Assembly (NCBI GenBank): GCA_021820965.1
Contig: JAKACZ010000020.1
Coordinates: 1-64,000, forward strand
Length of the DNA: 64,000 nt
Origin: Bacillota bacterium
GTDB taxonomy: Bacteria > Bacillota > Sulfobacillia > Sulfobacillales > Sulfobacillaceae
Reading direction: 5' to 3'
A program made the translations under genes and the position numbers. Under the pieces are notes generated by a model that worked only from the letters and a program-made list of their open reading frames with translations, made no database searches and was not told the DNA's origin. Position 1 is the stretch's first letter. Each line of letters opens with the position of its first letter. Of this stretch, positions 43,337-50,424 are shown piece by piece.

Positions 43337-44504
43337 ATCACACGCTATCATCGAAGATTTTTTCGGTATCAGTCGGGAGTTGCGACCGGAAGCGATTCAG
43401 GTGCGGGATGCGGTACGGCGGTTCGTCGATGAAAAAGTTCGTCCGCATTCCGGGCGCTGGTGGCAAGAGGGCGTGTTTCCCACCGAGCTCATTGACGATA
43501 TGGGCGAACTCGGACTGTTTGGGCCCACACTGCCGGAAGAATACGGTGGCTCCGGGGCAAGCGGCATCGTATACGGTTTAATGATGCAGGAACTCGAGCG
43601 GGGCGACTCGGGTCTGAGATCCTTTGCTTCGGTACAGAGTGGACTCGCGATGTATGCCATTTACCGCTTCGGGTCGGAAGAGCAAAAACGCGATTACCTG
43701 CCCCGTATGGCCCGAGGGGAGATCATTGGCTGCTTTGGTCTGACGGAACCCGATGCCGGCTCAGATCCCGGGGCGATGCGCACCAGTGCCCGCCGCCGCG
43801 GCAGCGGATATCGCATCAGCGGCGCCAAACGCTGGATAACCAACGGAAATTTAGCTCACATCGCCATCGTTTGGGCCAAAGACGACGATGGAGTGATTCG
43901 TGGATTCATTGTGCCCACGGATTCGCCAGGGTTCACCGCCCGCAAGATAGAGACCAAGGCGTCGATGCGCATGTCGGTCACGTCGGAATTGTACCTGGAC
44001 AACGTTGAGGTGGGTGAAGACGCGCTGCTTCCGCAGTCGCAGGGATTGGGATCACCCCTCGGCTGCCTGACACAGGCTCGCTTTGGCATTGCCTTTGGAG
44101 CGGTGGGGGCTGCCCTGGACTGCTTAGAAGAGGCAGCGGCCTATGCCAAGACCCGCATTGCCTTTGGGCGGCCCATCGCCGCCACACAGTTGGTGCAGGA
44201 GCGGGTGGCAGACATGGTGTCGCGGGTCGTATCAATGCAGTTGAGGGCCTTGCAGCTGGGCCGCTTGTATGATCAGGGAGCGCTTCGGTATCCTCAAGTC
44301 TCGCTGGCAAAACGGGACAATGCCCGTGGTGCCCTTGAGGTCGCCCGCATGGCTCGGGAGATTCTGGGGGGCAATGGCATCAGCACCGATTACGGTCCTA
44401 TGCGGCATGCAGCCAATTTGGAAACGGTGGATACCTATGAAGGAACCTACGAGGTGCACACCCTCATAATTGGACGGGAAATATTGGGGCAAAACGCATT
44501 TTAG
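43329..44504 (+). CDS. Glutaryl-CoA-dehydrogenase-like acyl-CoA dehydrogenase
   Basis: 391 residues from ATG 43329 with AAAGGA about ten bases upstream. The catalytic base is present as Glu371 in DTYEGTYEVH, next to GNGISTDYGPMRHAANLE, a block characteristic of glutaryl-CoA dehydrogenase. The carboxylate-binding residues also look conserved: ELERGDSGLRSFASVQSG carries the Glu-x6-Arg-Ser pattern that in the human enzyme binds the gamma-carboxylate. That supports oxidation and decarboxylation of glutaryl-CoA or a close relative to crotonyl-CoA. It is the last gene of the GntR operon; no clear terminator follows. Confidence 0.85.
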   Translation: MSESHAIIEDFFGISRELRPEAIQVRDAVRRFVDEKVRPHSGRWWQEGVFPTELIDDMGELGLFGPTLPEEYGGSGASGIVYGLMMQELERGDSGLRSFASVQSGLAMYAIYRFGSEEQKRDYLPRMARGEIIGCFGLTEPDAGSDPGAMRTSARRRGSGYRISGAKRWITNGNLAHIAIVWAKDDDGVIRGFIVPTDSPGFTARKIETKASMRMSVTSELYLDNVEVGEDALLPQSQGLGSPLGCLTQARFGIAFGAVGAALDCLEEAAAYAKTRIAFGRPIAATQLVQERVADMVSRVVSMQLRALQLGRLYDQGALRYPQVSLAKRDNARGALEVARMAREILGGNGISTDYGPMRHAANLETVDTYEGTYEVHTLIIGREILGQNAF

Positions 44505-44994
44505 CTGTTGCCTTCGGACGGTATTTCCCGCGATTCGGTACCTCGGTGAATTTCAAGCACATCGCCGCCACAAACTACCCGGATGTGTTCATCGTTAAGG
44601 CGGACGACCCCGGCTCAATTTGTTCCCGGTGCGGGCGTCGGCGGAAGCGCACGCTATAGAAAACACAGTACATGGAAGGGGAGAAGGAATGCGGCTGGAA
44701 GATGGGGTATTGGGGTATTAGTGAAGCGCAGATGTGGCCACGCAGATGTGGCCACGCAGATGTGGCCATTATGATCACCTGTACGTAGTACGTAGCGCCT
44801 CCATGGGATTATGTTCAAGCTGTCGCGACCGAGGAATTTTGTTTCGTTGCGTAAAAAATTGTCATTCCCAGGGTCGTCACAATCACGCACTTTGGTGGGG
44901 GGGTGCCCAGGGGAAATGATATCTCCGTGTAATTCCTGGTCTTCGATTCAGGTGGTCTCAGTATGGCGCATTCATTAAGGAACGGAGGTGGACG
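44505..44994. other. Non-coding stretch after the catabolic cluster
   Basis: No gene is supported. One frame directly after the dehydrogenase stop reads AVAFGRYFPRFGTSVNF through to CSRCGRRRKRTL and a TAG at about 44657; it may be a scrap of a decayed gene. A 14-bp tandem repeat (separate entry) lies at 44727-44768. Confidence 0.3.
44727..44768 (+). repeat. Three perfect tandem copies of a 14-bp unit
   Basis: CGCAGATGTGGCCA occurs at 44727-44740, 44741-44754 and 44755-44768 with no mismatch or spacer. It is too short and lacks spacers to be a CRISPR. It may be a replication-slippage product or iterated binding site. Confidence 0.85.
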
Positions 44995-45174
44995 ATGCGA
45001 ACAAGAATAGTTGCGCGCACGTGGATGATAGCCGCTGCTGCACCATTGACTATTACGAGCAATTTGGTCAATAGCGCCAACAGGCAGTCGTCACCACGAC
45101 GTCACCAAGAGCGGGTGGAAAGGAGGATTTTGTGGAGACGCGGTAGACAGGGCCGATCGCCAAAACCATTGTAA
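44995..45174 (+). CDS. Short open frame with signal-like N-terminus, probably a gene 5' end cut by the element
   Basis: 59 codons starting at ATG 44995, with GGAGG at 44984-44988. The first residues (MRTRIVARTWMIAAAAPLTITSN) look like a short signal peptide or membrane anchor. The frame then enters the long direct repeat at 45089 and becomes Arg-rich and unlike a protein (SSPRRHQERVERRILWRRGR) until the stop. The simplest reading is the start of a host gene whose remainder was displaced when an element integrated. Confidence 0.35.
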   Translation: MRTRIVARTWMIAAAAPLTITSNLVNSANRQSSPRRHQERVERRILWRRGRQGRSPKPL

Positions 45175-45487
45175 ATCAAGCACTCCAGCCTAACCCATAG
45201 ACGGTATTGACGGGTCCTCCTGTGTCTTCAAATCCAATGGCCGGCTTGAGAAGTCGGCGGTGGGTTCGATTCCCACATATCCCCGCCATCCCTTACGTAG
45301 CAAGACTTTCCGGGTTTTGGATCGCCGGGTATTTCCGAGAAAGACCCTCGATATCTGCCAAAAACAGGCAATCCGTCACCACGAGCCGTCACCACGAGAA
45401 TCTCTGGATTAGTTATCCAATGGCCACCAGATGGGCGAGTATCGACGGCAGTCGGTCGTTCTTTTTCGGGCTCTTCTGAAGGATTCG
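45089..45487 (+). repeat. Long direct repeat, copy 1, containing a tRNA-Sec 3' half
   Basis: About 399 bp nearly identical to 49986-50385, same orientation, 4897 bp apart. Identity is highest from about 45210 onward and lower at the left end. Each copy has the tRNA-Sec 3' half in the middle and CGTCACCA pairs at both ends (45089 and 45100 on the left; 45374 and 45387 on the right). This matches an attachment site with two integrase arms, as formed between tandemly integrated elements. Confidence 0.85.
45226..45288 (+). other. 3' half of a tRNA-Sec (UCA) gene
   Basis: From the anticodon loop (CTTCAAA) to the CCA end: long variable arm GCCGGCTT-GAG-AAGTCGGC (45240-45258), T-arm GTGGG-TTCGATT-CCCAC (45260-45276), an 8-base acceptor strand ATATCCCC (45277-45284), discriminator G and CCA (45286-45288). 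An 8-bp acceptor strand, G73 and the long variable arm are hallmarks of selenocysteine tRNA. No 5' half or pairing anticodon stem precedes it, so it is not a functional gene but a displaced 3' end, typical of att sites in tRNA genes. Confidence 0.8.
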
Positions 45488-45787
45488 TATAGCGCTTCAT
45501 TTCCAGTGATAGCAGATCTTGTCCCCTGACGCCGTAAGGTTCCTGGGGTTATGCTGGGAGACCCAGTGAAAGATTGGGTTTCTCATGGCATGGAACGTAC
45601 CAGGAGTTGGAAGAAAGGGATCCCGCAGCCAGCTGCGTCCGGTTTTCGACGTGTTGTATGGCCAGTGTCTAAGGTTCTGCCAGAGCCGTTCTGCACTGAC
45701 TGGGATGACGGCAGTTGGAATGCCTCTGGCCGTTTGGTCGCGCGGTAGGGCGATCGGGGTGGCTGAATTTTTCAAGGCAGGTGCACC

Positions 45788-46504
45788 ACTCTAGACCAGC
45801 AAGCGGATGTTATCGTGCGCTTCGGTTGGAATGCCTTGCGGTTGGAAACCTTGGACGGTACGCCGTGGTCGGTGCTGGATGCCGTGCGCGGCTTGCCGGA
45901 TACCACACCGGGCGAATGGTGGGTACAAATTCCTGGCGCGAAAGACCGCCCCAGGCTTACGGTGCGGATCGTCGCCATCCGGAAGTCTCCAGCGGCTGGC
46001 GCCAAGGCGCGCCGAAAAGCCCGCAAGGACGCTCGGGATCACGGCTATACCGTCGCTCAGGAGACGTTGGAGGCGGCGGATTATGTATTGATTTTAACCA
46101 CGTTGCCCGAAGCGGCTGCGGACGCAGCCGAAATTTTGGAACTGTATCGTCTGCGCTGGCAAATCGAATGTGCATTCAAGCGCTTGAAAAGTTTGCACAC
46201 ATCGACGAATTACGGGCCTTCGACCCGGATCTCGCGCAAACTTATCTGCTGGCGAAGCTTCTCGGGGCCGTCTTGGTAGACGCCATCGGGTCCCAGGGAC
46301 CGGATTTTTCCCCCTATGGATTTCCCGTCCGCACAGACACGCAGCGCCGTCTGGCGTATTACCCAACTGATTTGGCAGGATCTCCGACAGATCGTCCAGG
46401 GTATCGTGCGTCTCGCTGACTGGAAGCCGAGCCTTCGGCTTTGGACTAAGGCGCTCCATGAACGGCCACGTAAACGACGACTGCAATTAGATCAGGCGCC
46501 TTAG
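45788..46504 (+). pseudogene. IS4-family transposase, 5'-truncated and frameshifted
   Basis: The frame begins abruptly at TLDQQADVIVRFGWNALRL, so the N-terminal half with the first Asp is missing. ELYRLRWQIECAFKRLKS carries the exact Y-(2)-R-(3)-E-(6)-K signature of IS4 transposases. The frame then shifts near 46193 to HIDELRAFDPDLAQTYLLAK and again near 46350 to QLIWQDLRQIVQGIVRLADW, ending ALHERPRKRRLQLDQAP at 46504. About 300 bases upstream, back to the direct repeat, contain nothing I can assign. Inactive remnant. Confidence 0.8.
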
Positions 46505-46518
46505 GTTAGCGCGTATGC

Positions 46519-46806
46519 CGTCCAGCCCTGTTCTTAACAGAGCGGTTGGATGACCATGACCATGTGGTCGTGGCCTTTATTACGAGCCAAGTTCCCGGCG
46601 AGTTGGATCCCACGGATATTGTCATTGAGCCCACCAACGAGGATTTCGCGCAGACGGGCCTTTGGGTCGCGTCAGCCATTCGCCTCCACCGACTGATGAC
46701 TTTGAGCATGCGAATCATTCGTCGAAAAGGCGGGCACTTTTACCGGAGGCGTTGCAGCAAAGGGCCCAAGAGGGACTGCGGCAGGTGTTTGATCTCTGAC
46801 ATCTAA
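46519..46806 (+). pseudogene. PemK/MazF-like toxin, 5'-truncated and frameshifted
   Basis: Starts inside the gene at RPALFLTERLDDHDHVVVAF and runs through ITSQVPGELDPTDIVIEP and DFAQTGLWVASAIRLHR, typical of PemK-type endoribonuclease toxins. The first ~20 residues, with the P-F-P-F motif, are absent, apparently lost where the IS4 remnant abuts. Near 46725 the frame should shift (KGGHFYRRRCSKG versus a LGTLPEALQQRAQEGL-like frame). It is nearly identical at DNA level to the start of the toxin at 58080 around LTERL…VVVAFITS. Confidence 0.7.
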
Positions 46807-46810
46807 GGCG

Positions 46811-47331
46811 CCCGACATGGCCAGTGTACGTGGGAGAGATGGAGAGCCCAGCCAAGGGTACCCGTCACTAAGCGCGGATGGAACCGAGGATTTTATCAAG
46901 ACGCTGTCTACGGTGCTGATTGCTCGTATGATGACACCATGTCAACCCGGCCGGCCTAATTTCTTTTTTGGCCATGCGAGGTCGATCGTCAAGGTCGGCG
47001 TAGCCGCCGGAGGGAAACCTTGACGAGGACCGAGTTTGGCCTATCCTGGCCCACGCCGGACGGGGGTCGCTAGTCCCTGCCCAATGCATGCGGGGGAATC
47101 CTGTGACGGATTGTTGAGGCAACGGCGGATCATTCTCGTATACGCGGGCTGATGGCTCTCGAAGGAGAGCATAACCGCAAGTTAGCGAATCCGACGGGAG
47201 CTGTCTCACTCTACAGGCGCGTGCTCGACCGGGGTCTTAACGCATAGCAAGTTCACGAGGGCTCTCCCGCTTCCGTTCATACGCCGCATGCACCGGGCAC
47301 AAATCAGGGATCGATACCGGGCAGGGGTTGA
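46811..47331. other. About 520 bases without a recognisable gene
   Basis: Only short overlapping open frames without ribosome binding sites. The region lies between the toxin remnant and the IS110 copy and may contain one IS110 end, which has no inverted repeats to mark it. Confidence 0.3.
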
Positions 47332-48506
47332 TTACTGGGCGACGCGCGTCACCTCCTGTGCGGAGGGATCGACGATGCGACGTTGCACCGCGAGGGTGGC
47401 TTGGACCCAGACCGCGACTTCCCAGATATAGCCGCAAAGTTCACGCCCGACGGCCGTATAAGCCGCGTTATAGCCCCGTTTTGCCTCAAGGCGGCGGAGA
47501 CGGTCATGGAGCCGGATTTGGGCACGCCAACTAATTTGGCGCAAGTCCGATTCTCAGTCCGGCACGGCGGCCAAACGGCGTTTGACGGCGCCTTGCAAGC
47601 TCGGGCGGAACCGATAACTACGAGCCGACTCCACCAATACCCGCCGCAGATGCACATTGCCCGTCTTGGTGATGTGACCGCGCCACTGGGTATTCCCGCT
47701 GGATGCTTCACTCGGGACGAGCCCGGTAAACGCCATGAGTGCCGACGGTCGAGCAAACTGACTAAAATCCCCGGCTTCCGCCACGAGCGTGGCGGCGCTG
47801 ATCCAATCGATACCTCGTAAGGTTTGCAACGCCAGCATAAAGGGATGTAGCGGGTGGTCCGGCATGGCCTGTTGAATCGCGGCATCGAGTCGGGCAATCC
47901 GCGTGTCGAATTCTTCCAACTCCGCCAATGCCTCAGCCCAAACGATGGAACGTGGGGCGGGAGACGGATTCAAGGTTCGCAGCCATTGGCGATAGCGCGG
48001 GCGCCAGGCCAGCATGCCCTCGGGTCGGTGAATGTCCCACCGCAAGAGGGCACTTTTGATGTGGTGACGGATCCGGCGGCGATCCTCGACCGCGGACGCG
48101 CGAGCTCGAACCAGATCACGGAACGCTTCTTCTTCGATCGTCGGTAGATGCACCGGGGTGAGGCTGCCGGCGCGCAAATCTTCGGCCAACTTGCGGGCAT
48201 CGCGTCGGTCCGTCTTGACTCGGTCGGCGGCTTTCTGGGGAATCAGTCCCGGGGCAATCACCTCACAGGCCACATGCAACGCGCCCAGATGACGCGCCAA
48301 CCCAAAGCCGGTCGGGCCGGGCCGGCTTCATAGCACACCAGAAGGGTTTCCGCGTCGGATTGCCGGTGGACCCACTGGGTCACGCTCTCCAAGCGGTAGG
48401 GAATCGAGCCCACATCGCGGGCGCGGTCGCGCCCGGGGCGAGCCTCGGCAATGACAATCGTTTCGGCGGACACGTCGAATTCAATGAATCGGGTATACTG
48501 TTCCAT
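47332..48506 (-). pseudogene. IS110-family transposase, one frameshift and one stop
   Basis: Starts at ATG 48506 behind AAGGA (MEQYTRFIEFDVSAETIVIAEA), a normal IS110 N-terminus with the first Asp of the DEDD site. A 4-base insertion near 48320 breaks the frame at CYEAGP; it resumes as TGFGLARHLGALHVACEVIAP, then DRRDARKLAEDL and the C-terminal RGIDWISAATLVAEAGDF and PSEASSGNTQWRGHITKTGN. An in-frame TGA at 47556-47554 precedes SDLRQISWRAQIRLHDR and the end at 47332. IS110 transposases are RuvC-like DEDD enzymes guided by a bridge RNA from the element's ends; this copy is inactive. Confidence 0.85.
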
Positions 48507-48832
48507 GAGACACCAGTCCTTTCGGAAATGTTTTCTGAACACCCGTAGTGTACCCACTACGGATCCGGGAGCTCGACTGGTGTTATCATTCTATCTACAA
48601 AGCTTGTAGGCCTAAGAGAATTCCCGTGACAGTCGAGACGCTCGCGATGGTAACGACCAGCGCCAGACTTGCTGCTGAGAATTCTGAGGCGTCCATGAGT
48701 CATGACAAACTTTTCGGGTGTATTGTCATCGTTCGAAGTATGCGGACGTACATCACGATGTGTAAGGAAGACGTAGACTGATGGAGAGCCATGAGTCGAT
48801 AGGACTGTAGCCCACGGATCAGTAGGGAACGC
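48507..48832. other. Spacer upstream of the IS110 remnant
   Basis: No gene supported. A 77-codon open frame from 48548 has no ribosome binding site. In IS110 elements the guide (bridge) RNA lies in a non-coding end next to the transposase gene, so part of this stretch could be a decayed bridge-RNA region. Confidence 0.3.
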
Positions 48833-49078
48833 ATGCAGCAGACCAATATTTATCTGGACGAGAACAAGTTACGACTCCTCAAACATCTGGCGGCCGAAGA
48901 GACAAAGTCGGTGGCCGATATAACCCGGCCAGCGGCGGACCAGTTCTTGCGCATTCGCTTGGAAGACGATGTGACATGACCGCTCTCATTGGGCGGGTAC
49001 CAAGTCGCGTACCTCTCGAAATTGACGCCGACGAAATTGAACGTGACATCCGCGAAGTTATCCCGAATTCGGGATAAC
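48833..49078 (+). pseudogene. Ribbon-helix-helix antitoxin, frameshifted copy
   Basis: The first frame MQQTNIYLDENKLRLLKHLAAEE…RLEDDVT stops at 48979. The second, MTALIGRVPSRV then EIDADEIERDIREVI, continues in another frame to 49078. The two halves together match the intact protein at 53464, whose equivalent is VTWQNDMTALTERVHSRV, so about 11 bases were lost at the junction. CopG-like antitoxins bind DNA through the first beta strand (TNIYLDE). The partner toxin is absent. Confidence 0.65.
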
Positions 49079-49196
49079 TCCTGAGGTTTTTGGTGGATGC
49101 CTTCGAGTTAGAGACAAAAAACATTGTCGGACGCAATTGCTGGCGCACTATTGTGAAAAGAGCCGGTTATAATATAGAGGAATGGGGGGATGCTCG

Positions 49197-49469
49197 ATGA
49201 GGCATGACACGGAGGCCTATCTAGCTTTGCGGCGATTTGCCACCGCGCTTAAAGGAAATTCGAATGTGGTCGGGGTCTACGGGATGCATGGCGATCAAGG
49301 GATGCATGTATGGGTGGTGGTAGATTCTTTGACGTGGGACAGTGAAGAGGAGATCTTCTCTGCGCAGGTGGAGAACGATCCGGACTTCTGGCTTGTGCTT
49401 CATCCTTTGGGATCGGTCGATGAGGTGCCGGCTGATGCTGAGAAAATCGGCCTGTCGTTAGTCGGATGA
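49197..49469 (+). CDS. Small protein, first gene of a two-gene module with a HEPN-like partner
   Basis: 90 residues from ATG 49197 with GGGGGGA seven bases upstream, and TATAAT at 49168-49173 as possible -10. Sequence MRHDTEAYLALRRFATALK…VVGVYGMHGDQGMHVWVVVDSL then acidic and hydrophobic strands. The fold pattern (helix, strand, turn, strand with alternating Val) is like a small nucleotidyltransferase, but the G-S-x10-D-x-D signature is not visible. Its last codon overlaps the next gene (ATGA), the usual layout of an antitoxin-toxin pair. Function unproven. Confidence 0.55.
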   Translation: MRHDTEAYLALRRFATALKGNSNVVGVYGMHGDQGMHVWVVVDSLTWDSEEEIFSAQVENDPDFWLVLHPLGSVDEVPADAEKIGLSLVG

Positions 49470-49837
49470 GCGGTACGGTATCCCACTCGGAACAAGTGTC
49501 CGCGAATCTCACCATGGCCCGCCATCTTCACAGTATGGGTGCTGATCCTCAGTTGGGGACGTCGGCACGCCAGTGGCAGATGACGGTGTTTTTTTATGTC
49601 GCGGTTCATTGGGTCGAGAGCCAATTTGACCAGCGTGGATATCCCGAGTCACGCGACCACCAGTCCAGGAAACAACGTATTCGCCAGTTGTGGCCGACCA
49701 ATCGCGGAGCCATTAATGCCTATCTACAGTTGGAGGCGCGTTCGCGTCGGGCTCGGTACGAGGGGTGGGTACCCAGTGCAGAGGATATTAATCAGGCCGA
49801 GACCCGGCTTCAGCGGGTTCAACAGGAACTATTGTAG
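49466..49837 (+). CDS. HEPN-like helical protein, candidate toxin
   Basis: 123 residues, all helical: NLTMARHLHSMG, MTVFFYVAVHWVESQFDQRGYP, RQLWPTNRGAINAYLQLEARSRRARYEGW. The middle block (F-Y-x-A-x-H-W-V-E) resembles HEPN-domain proteins found with small nucleotidyltransferases. A clear R-x4-6-H RNase motif is not seen, so activity is doubtful. It overlaps the upstream gene by four bases and ends about 150 bases before the second direct repeat, so it is cargo of the 4.9-kb repeat-flanked segment. Confidence 0.55.
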   Translation: MSGTVSHSEQVSANLTMARHLHSMGADPQLGTSARQWQMTVFFYVAVHWVESQFDQRGYPESRDHQSRKQRIRQLWPTNRGAINAYLQLEARSRRARYEGWVPSAEDINQAETRLQRVQQELL

Positions 49838-49985
49838 CCAGGAATCCCGTGACGTGGTCTGGTAGAGGGAGTTTTGGGGACCTTGTTGAGAATGTTCATG
49901 AATCGTCTCACAGCACCCGTTGGCATTTTGGGCGGGTCTTCTCGGATTACGGCCAACCTGCGGTGGAGTTTTGACGGAGCCGATC

Positions 49986-50385
49986 CGTCACCATGCCGTC
50001 ACCAAGAGCCGATGGAAATGAGGATTTTGTAGCGACGCGATAGCCGGCCTCGATTGCCAAAGCCTTGTGTATCAATCACTTCAGCCTATTCCATAGATGG
50101 TAATGACGGGTCCTCCTGTGTCTTCAAATCCAATGGCCGGCTTTAGAAGTCGGCGGTGGGTTCGATTCCCACATATCCCCGCCATCCATTACGTAGCAAG
50201 GCTTTCCGGGTTTTGGATCGCCGGGTATTTCCGAGAAAAACCCTCGCTATCTGCCAAAAACAGGCAATCCGTCACCACGAGCCGTCACCACGAGAATCTC
50301 TGGATTAGTTATCCAATGGCCACCAGATGGGCGAGTATCGAAGGCCGTCCGTCATTCTTTCTCGGGCTCTCGTCTGAAGGATTCG
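49986..50385 (+). repeat. Long direct repeat, copy 2, containing a tRNA-Sec 3' half
   Basis: About 400 bp matching 45089-45487. CGTCACCA pairs at 49986/49997 (11 apart) and 50270/50283 (13 apart) keep the same spacing as in copy 1. The central and right parts are almost identical between copies; the left arm has drifted. Copy 2 lies just before the convergent TOTE-type helicase gene. Confidence 0.85.
50122..50184 (+). other. 3' half of a tRNA-Sec (UCA) gene, second copy
   Basis: Same as 45226-45288 except that the variable-arm loop reads TAG instead of GAG. Stem GCCGGCTT / AAGTCGGC, T-arm GTGGG-TTCGATT-CCCAC (50156-50172), acceptor strand ATATCCCC (50173-50180), G and CCA (50182-50184). No 5' half precedes it. 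Confidence 0.8.
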
Positions 50386-50424
50386 AAGACGCGGTCCGCT
50401 TGAGGCGCGCTTGAACTGAATGGC

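Noticed and set aside
44727..44768. CRISPR array
   Set aside because: Repeats are 14 bp and directly adjacent with no spacers, and no cas genes are present.
45226..45288. A functional tRNA-Sec gene
   Set aside because: Only the part from the anticodon loop to CCA is present; the bases upstream do not pair as anticodon stem, and D-arm and 5' acceptor strand are missing. The same holds for 50122-50184.
45497..45775. 92-residue minus-strand open frame
   Set aside because: No family, no RBS; lies between the att repeat and the IS4 remnant and is probably a shadow of decayed DNA.
47554..47556. Selenocysteine at the IS110 TGA
   Set aside because: The transposase also has a separate 4-base frameshift, and the position is not a conserved Cys; ordinary decay is enough.
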